A stretch of DNA of 28,577 nt from CAYURP01 sp964447175 (GCA_964447175.1 CAYURP010000035.1:1-28577); one strand, 5' to 3'; counted from the first letter of the stretch, positions 1 to 7,820 are shown. Notes: generated by a model from the letters alone, not told the origin. Translations and numbers: made by a program.

Positions 1-306
1 CACGACAAGCAGGAGATTCAGACCTTTATGTGGGATTATGTGGGAATAGTCAGATCCAACCGCAGGCTGAAAAAAGCAAAAGCTCGGATCGAAAATCTGC
101 AAAAAGAGATAGAGGAGTTTTTCAAACTGAATCCGGTAAGAGAGGACGTAATAGAGTTAAGAAACATAGCCACCACAGCAGAACTGATCATCCTATCCGC
201 CTTAGCCAGAAAAGAGAGCCGAGGGTTACATTACAATATAGATTATCCAAAAAAAGATGACCTGAATTGGAAAAAGAATACTATAATTAAAAAGAAGGTT
301 CCTTGA
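1..306 (+). CDS. nadB: L-aspartate oxidase, C-terminal end (cut by window edge)
   Basis: The reading frame is open from base 1 and ends at TGA 304-306, giving the last 101 residues. The ATG at 28 is internal, because the frame continues upstream as HDKQEIQTF. The pattern LQTxMWDYVGIVRSNxxL, a run of amphipathic helix, then AELIILSALARKESRGLHYNIDYP is characteristic of the C-terminal helical domain of NadB. NadB is the FAD enzyme that oxidises L-aspartate to iminoaspartate in de novo NAD synthesis. The RKESRG..Y segment includes conserved residues near the active site in the succinate dehydrogenase/fumarate reductase flavoprotein superfamily. The N-terminal FAD domain lies outside the window. 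The tail after the conserved DYP is basic and poorly conserved (KKNTIIKKKVP), and the stop codon falls inside the outer part of the repeat at 299-397. This suggests the repeat has replaced or abutted the original gene end. Identification is strong. Confidence 0.9.
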   Translation, partial: HDKQEIQTFMWDYVGIVRSNRRLKKAKARIENLQKEIEEFFKLNPVREDVIELRNIATTAELIILSALARKESRGLHYNIDYPKKDDLNWKKNTIIKKKVP

Positions 307-397
307 AATATCGAGAGATGGCTTCGCTATCGCTCGCAATGACATCAGTCAAGCTCAATTGTCATTGCGAGGAGCGTAAGCGACAAAGCAATCCCTA
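299..397. repeat. Inverted-repeat element, copy 1 (CATTGCGAGGAGCG family)
   Basis: The left arm, 299-343, ends in CGCTCGCAATGAC. The right arm, 361-397, begins GTCATTGCGAGGAGCG and continues GTAAGCGACAAAGCAATC. The arms are imperfect reverse complements with small gaps, separated by 17 nt, so the transcript could fold into a long hairpin. The left arm matches 714-758 at 41 of 45 positions without gaps. The right arm matches 818-854 at 36 of 37. The element overlaps the nadB stop codon and lies 12 bases before the start of the GIY-YIG gene. Confidence 0.9.
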
Positions 398-409
398 AGA
401 AAATGAGAA

Positions 410-697
410 ATGGATAAACAATACTATATTTATATAATGACCAACAAGAACAATACAGCCCTCTATACAGGTGTTACCAATGACCTGAAACGTAGAGTGT
501 ATGAACACAAACATAAAATGTGCAAGGGGTTCACAAAAAAATACAATATTGTAAAACTTATTTATTATGAAATTTGTCAAGACCCCTACAACGCAATAAA
601 TAGAGAAAAGCAAATCAAAGGTGGTTCAAGAAAGAAAAAAATTGAATTGATTAATAGTATTAACTTGGAATGGAAGGATCTCTATGATATCATTTGA
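410..697 (+). CDS. Small GIY-YIG nuclease domain protein
   Basis: This 95-residue protein is a single GIY-YIG domain of the stand-alone (UvrC-N-like, YhbQ-type) family. The first strand is YYIYIM (residues 5-10). The second tyrosine motif is LYTGVTNDLKRR (18-29). A helix with R29 and H33 follows, and the catalytic glutamate is probably E66 in NREKQIKGG, before a basic stretch. Family members cut or nick DNA, but the role of the small stand-alone versions is mostly unknown. The start is ATG 410, preceded by AATGAGAAATGG, with no strong Shine-Dalgarno sequence. The gene is isolated between nadB and guaA and bracketed by two near-identical inverted-repeat elements (299-397 and 714-854). This looks like a mobile or repeat-associated cassette and not an operon member. 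Codon use is more AT-rich than in guaA or lysS. Fold assignment is confident; biological role is unknown. Confidence 0.85.
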   Translation: MDKQYYIYIMTNKNNTALYTGVTNDLKRRVYEHKHKMCKGFTKKYNIVKLIYYEICQDPYNAINREKQIKGGSRKKKIELINSINLEWKDLYDII

Positions 698-713
698 GAT
701 TTCTTGTTATCAA

Positions 714-854
714 TTCCCTGATATATCCAGAGATTGCTTCGCTATCGCTCGCAATGACACTAAAAAGAGTTTTGAGGTTCGGACGTAATAACATTGTAAC
801 ATGGAAAGTTCTAAGCTGTCATTGCGAGGAGCGTAAGCGACGAAGCAATCCCTA
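714..854. repeat. Inverted-repeat element, copy 2 (CATTGCGAGGAGCG family)
   Basis: The left arm 714-758 and right arm 818-854 are direct copies of the two arms of the element at 299-397. Here a 59-nt spacer separates them instead of 17 nt. The left arm starts 17 bases after the GIY-YIG stop codon, and the right arm ends 23 bases before the guaA start. Each arm keeps the core CGCTCGCAATGAC or GTCATTGCGAGGAGCG. The gene between the two elements is therefore framed symmetrically. Confidence 0.9.
772..800 (+). promoter_or_regulatory. Weak candidate sigma-70 promoter for guaA
   Basis: TTGAGG (772-777) is followed after 17 bp by TGTAAC (795-800). Both hexamers match the consensus at only four positions. 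The site sits in the spacer between the two arms of the second inverted repeat, so the transcript would start just before the right arm. This is a pattern match only. Confidence 0.25.
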
Positions 855-877
855 TATAAATTTAAAAAAATAAAAAA

Positions 878-2419
878 ATGAATTCTCAAGAGGAATTAAT
901 AATCATACTTGATTTCGGGTCCCAGTATACTCAGCTCATCGCTCGCCGGATCAGAGAGCAGAAAGTATTCTGCAAGATATTGCCATTCAACTCTGAAATC
1001 GATCCCCAGGATAAAAGAAATCTGAAAGGGATAATCCTTTCCGGGGGTCCCTCCAGCGTTTTCGATGAGAATGCTCCAATACTGGACAAAAAATTTCTCG
1101 AGTTGAATGTCCCCATCTTAGGTATCTGCTATGGTTTACAAATTATAGCCCACAGCCTTGGGGGCAAGGTTGAAAAAGGGAAAAAAAGAGAATACGGAAG
1201 GGCAATAATTGATGTCCAGGATTCATATGACCTCTTCAAAGGTCTGGATAAAAAGCAAAAAGTCTGGATGAGCCACGGTGATTTCGTGGTAAAACTTCCT
1301 GAAGGGTATCAGACCCTGGCAACAACGGAAAGCATCCCCTATGCAGCCATAAAAAACCCCAAGAAGAAAATCTTTGGGTTACAGTTTCACCCTGAGGTAG
1401 TGCATACTGAAAACGGAAAGATAATCCTTGAAAATTTCCTTTTTAATATCTGCGGATGCAGAGGGATCTGGACCTCAGAATCTTTTATCTCCACATCCGT
1501 GCAAAAGATAAAAGATGAAGTAGAAAATGGAAAGGTTATCTGTGGCGTGTCCGGAGGAGTGGATTCATTCGTTTGCGCAGTTCTGGTCAATAAAGCCATC
1601 GGAGACCAGTTGACCTCGATCTTTATTGATAACGGACTCCTGAGGAAAAATGAGGTTGTCGAGGTTATCGGTGCATTCAAAAAACTGAATATGAAATTCG
1701 ATTTTGTGGATGCCTCTGAGAGATTCCTATCCGAGCTTAAAGGGGTAATTGACCCCGAGGAGAAAAGAAAAATCATCGGAAGAGTTTTTATAGAGGTTTT
1801 TGAAGAAGAAGCTAAAAGAATAGGAGAGGTCGATTTCTTGGCCCAGGGCACACTCTATCCGGATTTGATTGAATCCATCTCCTTTAAAGGTCCATCCGCC
1901 ACCATCAAATCCCATCACAATGTGGGAGGCTTGCCTGAGGTTATGAATTTAAAATTGATCGAGCCTTTAAAAGAGCTGTTCAAAGACGAGGTAAGACTGA
2001 TAGGAAAAGAGCTTAATCTTCCTGATACAATACTCCAGCGACACCCCTTTCCTGGCCCGGGATTGGCAGTTCGGATCATAGGTGAGGTTAACAAGACTGA
2101 GTTGGACCTGCTAAGAGAAGCAGATGAGATATTCATTCAGGAACTCATAAAATCCGGATATTATGACAAAGTCTGGCAGGCATTCTGTGTTTTGTTGCCC
2201 GTAAGATCAGTCGGGGTAATGGGAGATGAAAGAACCTACGAGAACGTTGCAGCATTAAGAGCAGTTACCAGTACAGATGGAATGACCGCAGACTGGGCGC
2301 AGCTCCCTCCTGATCTAATAGGAAAGATTTCCAATAGAATCATAAACCAGGTCAAAGGTATAAACCGGGTAGTTTATGACATAAGCTCCAAACCACCAGC
2401 CACTATTGAATGGGAGTAG
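878..2419 (+). CDS. guaA: GMP synthase (glutamine-hydrolysing)
   Basis: At 513 residues this is a full-length two-domain GuaA. It makes GMP from XMP, ATP and glutamine, the last step of guanine nucleotide synthesis in the cytoplasm. The N-terminal class I glutamine amidotransferase domain has the nucleophile C84 in GICYGLQ, with H171 and E173 in GLQFHPEV completing the triad. The ATP-pyrophosphatase domain has the PP-loop SGGVDS at 225-230. The C-terminal dimerisation domain carries the family signature RHPFPGPGLAVRI and ends KPPATIEWE, as is usual. The start ATG 878 is preceded by an A-rich tract without a visible Shine-Dalgarno sequence. The next upstream feature is the right arm of an inverted repeat (818-854). 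It stands alone, about 140 bp before lysS, which has its own promoter. Nothing is missing from the active sites. Confidence 0.98.
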   Translation: MNSQEELIIILDFGSQYTQLIARRIREQKVFCKILPFNSEIDPQDKRNLKGIILSGGPSSVFDENAPILDKKFLELNVPILGICYGLQIIAHSLGGKVEKGKKREYGRAIIDVQDSYDLFKGLDKKQKVWMSHGDFVVKLPEGYQTLATTESIPYAAIKNPKKKIFGLQFHPEVVHTENGKIILENFLFNICGCRGIWTSESFISTSVQKIKDEVENGKVICGVSGGVDSFVCAVLVNKAIGDQLTSIFIDNGLLRKNEVVEVIGAFKKLNMKFDFVDASERFLSELKGVIDPEEKRKIIGRVFIEVFEEEAKRIGEVDFLAQGTLYPDLIESISFKGPSATIKSHHNVGGLPEVMNLKLIEPLKELFKDEVRLIGKELNLPDTILQRHPFPGPGLAVRIIGEVNKTELDLLREADEIFIQELIKSGYYDKVWQAFCVLLPVRSVGVMGDERTYENVAALRAVTSTDGMTADWAQLPPDLIGKISNRIINQVKGINRVVYDISSKPPATIEWE

Positions 2420-2423
2420 ATCG

Positions 2424-2482
2424 GTTAACGGAAAACTGTTCACAGAAAACAGAAAACTATCAACGAACAACCATTCACAAAA
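2424..2482. repeat. Low-complexity intergenic stretch with reiterated GAAAAC/GTTCAC words
   Basis: Between guaA and lysS the words GTTAACGG, GAAAACTGTTCAC, GAAAACAGAAAACT and ATTCAC recur in a short space. This gives an imperfect, degenerate repeat. It is not a clear hairpin and has no coding potential. Whether it belongs to a genome-wide family cannot be judged from one copy. Confidence 0.4.
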
Positions 2483-2502
2483 ATCTGTATGAATTATTAA
2501 CC

Positions 2503-2531
2503 TTGACACTCCGAATCGCCCCCTTTATATT
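2503..2531 (+). promoter_or_regulatory. Sigma-70 type promoter for lysS
   Basis: A perfect -35 box TTGACA (2503-2508) is followed, after exactly 17 bp, by TATATT (2526-2531), a five-of-six match to TATAAT. Transcription would start near 2538, leaving a leader of about 25 nt that contains the Shine-Dalgarno sequence AAGGAG just before ATG 2563. Confidence 0.7.
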
Positions 2532-2562
2532 GAAAATCGGATTTAAAAGCTAAGGAGAAGCA

Positions 2563-4029
2563 ATGCTAGAAGAATTAGCTGAGTTTCTGCAGCACCGCAG
2601 GGACAAGCTGAAAAAATTAAAAGAACTGAATATCAATCCATATCCCTATCATTTCAAAAGGACTCATTCCACAAAAGAAATACTGGATAATTTCGAGACC
2701 CTGGAAAAAGAACAAAAGGAAATTAAATCTGCCGGAAGAATCGTCTCCTTAAGAAAACATGGAAAAAGTTCATTCTTCCACATCCAGGATGGCTTTGGGA
2801 AAATACAGGTTTATGTTAAATCCGATGAGGTGGGTGAAGAAAAATTCGAGCTTTTAGATTGTTTTGATATCGGGGATCACATTGGCGTGGAAGGAAAAGT
2901 CTTTGTCACTAAGACGGGTGAGAAATCGATCCGGGCTAAAGAATTCACGATTTTATCAAAATCTTTGCGCCCCTTACCTGAGAAATGGCACGGGCTTCAG
3001 GACAAAGAGCTCAGATACCGCCAGAGGTATTTGGATTTGATCGTAAATCCCAAGGTCAAGGAAACCTTTTTAACACGTACCAAAATCATTCATAAAACAA
3101 GACAGTTTCTGGACGATTCAGGATTCGTTGAGGTTGAAACGCCGATCCTGCAACCTATTTACGGCGGTGCCTCTGCCCGCCCATTTATTACCCATCATAA
3201 TGTTTTAGATATGGATTTGTATCTAAGAATCGCAGATGAACTTTACCTTAAAAGGTTAATCATAGGTGGATTTGAAAAGGTGTACGAGTTCTGCAAGGAT
3301 TTCAGAAATGAAGGAATGGACAAAAATCATAATCCTGAATTCTCAATGCTGGAATTGTATCAGGCTTTTGCTGATTACAATGAGATAATGGATCTTTACC
3401 GAAAAATGCTGATATATGTGGCACAAGAAACTCTCGGTTCGACTAAAATAACTTATCAGGGAAATGAAATTGATCTGAGCAGCGAATGGAAGCGAATACC
3501 CATTCTGGATTCCATAAAGGAGATCGGTGGAGTGGATGTAGTTGGTAAAGATGAGAAAGAACTAAAAGAGATTGCGTTTAACCTGGAGTTGAATGTGGCA
3601 GAAGGAGCTAACAAGTGGAAGATAATAGATACCCTTTTTGACAATTTGGTTCAACCGAAATTAATTCAGCCTACGTTTATCACTGATTATCCTCAGGAGA
3701 TTTCCCCTCTCGCAAAAAAACATCGGGAAAAAGAGGATTTGACCGAAAGGTTTGAGCTTTTTATTGGGGGATTGGAATTAGGCAATGCCTTCTCCGAGCT
3801 AAATGATCCTTTGGATCAAAGGCAGAGGTTTCAGCAGCAGGCTAAGTTAAGGGATTTGGGGGACGAGGAAGCTCAGGTTTTGGATGAGGATTATCTAAAA
3901 GCCTTAGAATATGGTATGCCGCCCACCGGCGGATTGGGAATAGGTATTGATCGGGTGGTGATGCTTTTCACAGATTCCTCTTCCATTCGAGACGTGATAT
4001 TTTTCCCACAAATGAGGCCGGAATTGTAG
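2563..4029 (+). CDS. lysS: Lysyl-tRNA synthetase, class II
   Basis: This 488-residue protein is a complete class IIb LysRS, charging tRNA-Lys with lysine in the cytoplasm. An N-terminal helix (HRRDKLKKLKELNINPYP) leads into the OB-fold anticodon-binding domain (about 55-145; GRIVSLRKHGKSSFFHIQDG). The catalytic domain starts near 160 with KELRYRQRYLDLI. Motif 1 is ETPILQPIYGGASARPF, motif 2 is FRNEGMDKNHNPEFSMLE, and motif 3 is GLGIGIDRVVML near 457-468. The protein ends in the usual FFPQMRPE. Length matches bacterial LysS. The start ATG 2563 is well supported by AAGGAG at 2552-2557, and a strong promoter lies at 2503-2531. No truncation or odd residue was seen. Confidence 0.98.
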   Translation: MLEELAEFLQHRRDKLKKLKELNINPYPYHFKRTHSTKEILDNFETLEKEQKEIKSAGRIVSLRKHGKSSFFHIQDGFGKIQVYVKSDEVGEEKFELLDCFDIGDHIGVEGKVFVTKTGEKSIRAKEFTILSKSLRPLPEKWHGLQDKELRYRQRYLDLIVNPKVKETFLTRTKIIHKTRQFLDDSGFVEVETPILQPIYGGASARPFITHHNVLDMDLYLRIADELYLKRLIIGGFEKVYEFCKDFRNEGMDKNHNPEFSMLELYQAFADYNEIMDLYRKMLIYVAQETLGSTKITYQGNEIDLSSEWKRIPILDSIKEIGGVDVVGKDEKELKEIAFNLELNVAEGANKWKIIDTLFDNLVQPKLIQPTFITDYPQEISPLAKKHREKEDLTERFELFIGGLELGNAFSELNDPLDQRQRFQQQAKLRDLGDEEAQVLDEDYLKALEYGMPPTGGLGIGIDRVVMLFTDSSSIRDVIFFPQMRPEL

Positions 4030-4074
4030 TGAATAGTGTTTAGTTCATAGTTTTTAGATATTTTTATTCATTAG

Positions 4075-4168
4075 TTGGTTGGGCAATTGGATTTGCCCAA
4101 CCTAAAGACCTGGTGGCGGAAATCCAATTCCGCCACCAACAGAAAAAAGAGCGAAGCTGAAGCTTCGC
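4075..4168. repeat. Three consecutive hairpin repeats before the Lol permease gene
   Basis: Three short palindromes follow one another. GGTTGGGCAA/TTGCCCAACC lies at 4077-4102 with a 6-nt loop. GGTGGCGGAA/TTCCGCCACC lies at 4112-4137 with a 6-nt loop. GCGAAGCT/AGCTTCGC lies at 4151-4168 with a 2-nt loop. The second recurs almost exactly at 23408-23433, and half of the first recurs inverted near 23477-23490. None has a U-tract, so they are not obvious terminators. They happen to be open in the frame of the following gene from a TTG at 4075. Confidence 0.85.
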
Positions 4169-4182
4169 ACTTTAGGTTTGCA

Positions 4183-5415
4183 ATGTCCTACGAATTCTTT
4201 ATAGCTAAAAGGTATCTCAAGTCAAAGAAATCATCCCAGTTCATCTCCATCATTACAGTCATCTCCGTGCTGGGCGTGCTCATTGGAGTAGCTGCCTTGA
4301 CATTCGTTTTGTCCATGATGAATGGCTTTGAGAAAGAGGTGAGGTCCAGGATAATCGGAACCACTGCCCATATCAGCATCTTCTCCACTCACGGCGAGGG
4401 AATTGATAACTACGAGGAGCTCATTCCCTTGATAAAGGAGGAAAAACACGTTAAAGCCATCTCCCCTTTTATCTATTTTAAGGCTGCCATTTCCTCCAAG
4501 GAGGCTTCTGATGGAATCGTGGTCAGAGGAATTGATTTAGATCGGGAAAAAGATGTCACCGAAATTCAGGATAATTTAATAGTTGGAAACTTCAAGCTGA
4601 AACCGGAACAAGAAGGAGAGCTTTCAGGCATTGCCCTGGGAGCAACTTTAGCTGACAGGCTGGGCGTTTCCTTAGATGATGTTGTGGTTTTGTTCAGCAT
4701 AAATAAAGAGGATTTGGAGGGCGGCTGGACTATGCCCAAAGCTACCAAGTTCAAAGTCCAGGGGATATTTGAGACCGGTATGTATGAATACGACGCTTCC
4801 CTTACCTACGTATCCTTAGAATCTGCACAAAAGTTACTAAATTTGGGGAACAAAGTTACCGGTCTGGAAGTGAAAATAGATGATCTGTATAAGGCACAGA
4901 AAGTGGCACAGGATCTGGATAAAAAACTGGGATATCGTTTCTATGCTTTAGACTGGATGCATATGCATAAAAATCTTTTCTCCTGGATGACCCTGGAGAA
5001 ATACGCCATGTTCATCGTCTTGAGCCTGATCGTGGCTGTGGCAGCATTCAACATAATAAGCACCCTGATAATGGTGGTGATCGAGAAGAGAAAGGATATC
5101 GGAATATTGAAATCCATGGGCTCCACTTCCCCTTCCATTATGAAAATATTTATGTTCGAGGGACTGGTGGTGGGCATAATCGGTACCGTTTTAGGAAGTG
5201 CTCTGGGATTTATCTTATGCTGGGTTCAGGAAACCTTTAAAGTTATATCCCTGCCCGCGGAGATATACTTCATCAGCTCCCTACCCATAGATATGAGAGC
5301 TTTTGATTTCATCCTGGTGGCATTTGCTGCTGTGGGAATCACTTTTCTGGCAGCCCTGTACCCTGCCAAAAGGGCATCAGAGCTGGCTCCGGTGGATGCC
5401 ATAAGATATGAATAG
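4183..5415 (+). CDS. lolC: Lipoprotein-releasing ABC transporter permease (LolC/LolE/LolF family)
   Basis: This 410-residue inner-membrane protein begins MSYEFFIAKRYLKSKK, the usual start of the LolCE family. One transmembrane helix follows at about 20-45 (SIITVISVLGVLIGVAALTF). A long periplasmic domain comes next, then three C-terminal helices beginning near 282, separated by the conserved coupling stretch KRKDIGILKSMGS. The end LYPAKRASELAPVDAIRYE is typical of the FtsX/MacB-like permease domain. The protein works with the ATPase at 5504 to extract lipoproteins from the inner membrane for transfer to the outer membrane. Only one permease gene is present, so it may act as a homodimer (LolF-type) instead of LolC plus LolE. 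ATG 4183 is chosen because the frame upstream to TTG 4075 translates only palindromic repeat DNA. The family is sure; the C, E or F subtype is not. Confidence 0.92.
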   Translation: MSYEFFIAKRYLKSKKSSQFISIITVISVLGVLIGVAALTFVLSMMNGFEKEVRSRIIGTTAHISIFSTHGEGIDNYEELIPLIKEEKHVKAISPFIYFKAAISSKEASDGIVVRGIDLDREKDVTEIQDNLIVGNFKLKPEQEGELSGIALGATLADRLGVSLDDVVVLFSINKEDLEGGWTMPKATKFKVQGIFETGMYEYDASLTYVSLESAQKLLNLGNKVTGLEVKIDDLYKAQKVAQDLDKKLGYRFYALDWMHMHKNLFSWMTLEKYAMFIVLSLIVAVAAFNIISTLIMVVIEKRKDIGILKSMGSTSPSIMKIFMFEGLVVGIIGTVLGSALGFILCWVQETFKVISLPAEIYFISSLPIDMRAFDFILVAFAAVGITFLAALYPAKRASELAPVDAIRYE

Positions 5416-5503
5416 ATCAAAATTAGAACAGCAGTTTTATAATCAATAAACTATTTAGATTAAAAGTATTGCCAAATCGGGCGAAAATAATTATAGTAAG
5501 GAT

Positions 5504-6190
5504 GTGGAACCAAATAGGGTAATCTTAGAAGGAATCGACATACACAAAAGTTTTCAAACCGGATCGGAAAGGCTGGAAGTATTAAAGGGAGTGAATCTAC
5601 GTATATATAGGGGGGAAATGGTGGCGGTGGTCGGAGCTTCGGGTGTTGGAAAAAGTACTTTACTTCACATCCTGGGAGCTTTGGACCGACCCAATAAAGG
5701 AAAGGTGAGTTTGAATTCAACCGACATATTCTCCATGAACGAGAGGGAACTGGCGCATTTCAGGAACAAAACCATCGGTTTTGTTTTCCAGTTTCATCAT
5801 CTACTGCCGGAATTTACGGCTCTGGAAAACGTGCTCATGCCCAAACTCATTGCCGGAGAGGAGATGAAAGACGTTAAAAAAAAAGGAGAGGAAATTCTGG
5901 CTGAGGTGGGATTAATGGAAAGAAAGGATCACAGACCGGGTGAGTTGTCCGGCGGGGAACAGCAGAGGGTAGCAGTTGCCCGAGCTTTAATAAACGATCC
6001 CCAGATCCTGGTTGCAGATGAGCCCTCAGGAAACTTAGACAAGGAGAACAAGGATAACCTACACCAGCTCTTCACCCAATTGAATGAGAAAAGGAACCAG
6101 GCCATAGTATTAGCCACCCACAATCAGGAGCTGGCTCAAAGAGCCAAGAGAATCTATAGACTTAAGGATGGGAAGGCCGACTTAATTTAA
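5504..6190 (+). CDS. lolD: Lipoprotein-releasing ABC transporter ATP-binding protein
   Basis: This is a 228-residue ABC ATPase of the LolD/MacB branch. Walker A is GASGVGKST (44-52), the Q-loop is VFQFHHLLPEFTALENV (94-110), the signature is LSGGEQQR (148-155), Walker B is ILVADEP (168-174), and the switch histidine is in LATHNQ. The FQFHHLLPEFTALENVLMP stretch is the hallmark of LolD, and pairing with the permease 88 bp upstream fits. It powers lipoprotein release from the inner membrane. The best start is GTG 5504. An ATG two bases earlier is out of frame and stops after six codons. The only Shine-Dalgarno-like sequence, AAGGA, is very close to the GTG, so initiation may be weak or coupled. 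mcsA follows after 15 bp, suggesting one transcript. Confidence 0.93.
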   Translation: MEPNRVILEGIDIHKSFQTGSERLEVLKGVNLRIYRGEMVAVVGASGVGKSTLLHILGALDRPNKGKVSLNSTDIFSMNERELAHFRNKTIGFVFQFHHLLPEFTALENVLMPKLIAGEEMKDVKKKGEEILAEVGLMERKDHRPGELSGGEQQRVAVARALINDPQILVADEPSGNLDKENKDNLHQLFTQLNEKRNQAIVLATHNQELAQRAKRIYRLKDGKADLI

Positions 6191-6205
6191 AATAAAGGAA
6201 AAATT

Positions 6206-6709
6206 ATGCTCTGTCAGGATTGTGGCAAAAGAGAGGCAACAGTTCACCTAACCCAGATAATAAACAACGAAAAGATAACTCTGAATCTATGCGATGAGTG
6301 TGCCGAGAAGAAGGGATTTCACTCCCCCCTGGGAGGATCTGCTTTCCCCCTGGCTGAAATCCTGTCCAGCATTATGGATAAAGGAGTTTTAAAGGATTCC
6401 AAAGAGCTTAAAGGGCAACGTTGTCCCAAATGCGGAATAGCCTTCTCAGATTTCGGCAAAGCCGGAAGGTTAGGTTGTGGCAATTGTTATAAAGCTTTCC
6501 GGGATCAGTTGAGAATCCTTTTGAGGAAAATTCACGGATCGGATTTGCACCGGGGTAAGATCCCTCCGGCTTACGGGGATGTAATGAAACCCATAAGGGA
6601 GGAAAAGAAATTGGAAGAGGAACTCCAAAAAGCTATCGAATCCGAGAATTTCGAAATGGCGGCTCAAATCAGGGATAAGATCAAAGCTCTATCCCGGGAT
6701 AAGGAATAA
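6206..6709 (+). CDS. mcsA: Protein-arginine kinase activator (McsA)
   Basis: This 167-residue protein carries the McsA layout. Zinc-binding cysteine pairs come first: C3/C6 in CQDC and C29/C32 in CDEC. A second set follows: C73/C76 in CPKC and C91/C94 in CGNC. A UVR motif closes the protein at about 134-162 (EEELQKAIESENFEMAAQIRDKI). In Bacillus McsA binds and activates the arginine kinase McsB and links it to ClpC. The neighbour mcsB starts 5 bp after the stop, so the pair is translationally close. ATG 6206 has AAAGGA about 7 bases upstream. All four cysteine pairs are intact, so the zinc fold should be functional. Length is close to the Bacillus protein. Confidence 0.93.
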   Translation: MLCQDCGKREATVHLTQIINNEKITLNLCDECAEKKGFHSPLGGSAFPLAEILSSIMDKGVLKDSKELKGQRCPKCGIAFSDFGKAGRLGCGNCYKAFRDQLRILLRKIHGSDLHRGKIPPAYGDVMKPIREEKKLEEELQKAIESENFEMAAQIRDKIKALSRDKE

Positions 6710-6714
6710 TACTT

Positions 6715-7761
6715 ATGTTTGATAATCTGGTTAAAAAATCCGCTTCCTGGCTTTCAGGAGAAGGAAAAAGTGCAGAGATAGTCTTATCCAGCCGGGTAAG
6801 ATTAGCTCGTAATATCACCACTTTTCCCTTCCCGCCGGTGGCAGACACCGATACCAGAGAGAAGGTTCTGACCTACGTGAAATCAGCCATAGACAAAACG
6901 GAAAAACTGAAGCAAGGTTGCTTTTGCACCTCAACTGAGCTTTCAGCTCTGGATATGAGCTTTTTGATGGAAAGGCATCTGATCAGTCCTGAGTTTTTAA
7001 AGGCTCAGAGCTCCCGAGGTATTTTTATTGACCAAGATGAGGGTGTAAGCATAATGGTAAATGAGGAGGATCATCTCAGGATTCAGGCTATCATGTCGGG
7101 ATTGGACATAAAATCCAGCTGGGAAGCAGTAGATATAGCGGATGATGAGCTGGCTCATTCGCTGGAGTTTGATTACGATTCCAGTTTCGGTTATTTAACC
7201 TCCTGTCCCACCAATGTGGGTACGGGAATGAGAGCTTCGGTTCTGGTACATCTTCCAGGGCTGGTTCTGACCCGCGAAATTGAAAAAGTTATCAGTAGAA
7301 TCTCCAGAGTGGGGCTGACCGTAAGGGGCTTTTATGGGGAGGGAACGGATGTTCTGGGTAACCTTTTTCAAATTTCAAATCAGAGGACCTTAGGCAGATC
7401 CGAGGAGGACATAATCGGAGATCTGGAAAGGGTAACCCAGCAGATCATTGAATATGAACACAATGCCAGAACCACCTTGTTCAAGGAAGCTAAAGAACAG
7501 ATCGAGGATAAAATCTGGAGAGCATATGGAATATTAACCCATGCTCGGGTTTTGACCTCCTCTGAGGTGATGAATTTGCTATCCGCCATAAGATTAGGGA
7601 TAGGGATGAAAACCTTAGCTGATATTTCAATAGGCCTTATAAATGAGCTTCTGCTTTTAACCCAACCTGCCCATCTCCAGAAATTATATGCTCGGGAGAT
7701 GAACACCAATGAGCGGGATGCGGTTCGGGCAGAGCTAATTAGAACAAAATTGAGAGGTTAG
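6715..7761 (+). CDS. mcsB: Protein-arginine kinase (McsB)
   Basis: This 348-residue protein belongs to the phosphagen-kinase fold family. The N-terminal ATP site is LSSRVRLARN (about 24-33). The family signature SCPTNVGTGMRASV starts at residue 163, with the conserved cysteine at C164. A second conserved block is RGFYGEGTDVLGNLFQISNQ. McsB phosphorylates arginines on unfolded proteins, marking them for ClpC-ClpP. RDAVRA at 334-339 near the C-terminus resembles the RDxxRA phosphoarginine-binding site described for Bacillus McsB. ATG 6715 is preceded by AAGGA at 6701-6705 inside the end of mcsA. The order mcsA-mcsB-clpC is the same as in Firmicutes, but no ctsR repressor gene precedes it, so heat-shock control must differ. 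Complete, with no missing residues seen. Confidence 0.96.
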   Translation: MFDNLVKKSASWLSGEGKSAEIVLSSRVRLARNITTFPFPPVADTDTREKVLTYVKSAIDKTEKLKQGCFCTSTELSALDMSFLMERHLISPEFLKAQSSRGIFIDQDEGVSIMVNEEDHLRIQAIMSGLDIKSSWEAVDIADDELAHSLEFDYDSSFGYLTSCPTNVGTGMRASVLVHLPGLVLTREIEKVISRISRVGLTVRGFYGEGTDVLGNLFQISNQRTLGRSEEDIIGDLERVTQQIIEYEHNARTTLFKEAKEQIEDKIWRAYGILTHARVLTSSEVMNLLSAIRLGIGMKTLADISIGLINELLLLTQPAHLQKLYAREMNTNERDAVRAELIRTKLRG

Positions 7762-7785
7762 TATTTCTTTTTTTTCAAATAACCT

Positions 7786-7813
7786 TTGACTTTTTTCGAT
7801 TTATTCGTAAATT
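7786..7813 (+). promoter_or_regulatory. Candidate sigma-70 promoter for clpC
   Basis: TTGACT (7786-7791) is followed after 16 bp by TAAATT (7808-7813), in the 90-bp AT-rich gap between mcsB and clpC. The predicted start near 7820 would put the AAGGAGG at 7821 at the very 5' end of the message. No CtsR-like or CIRCE operator is visible here. Confidence 0.4.
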
Positions 7814-7820
7814 AATGATG

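Noticed and set aside
1387..1851. 154-residue open frame on the minus strand inside guaA
   Set aside because: It is a shadow of a well-conserved gene, with biased composition and no family signature.
4075..4182. 36-residue N-terminal extension of the Lol permease from a TTG start
   Set aside because: It translates palindromic repeats, has no homology to the family, and the usual MSYEFFIAKRYL start follows at 4183.
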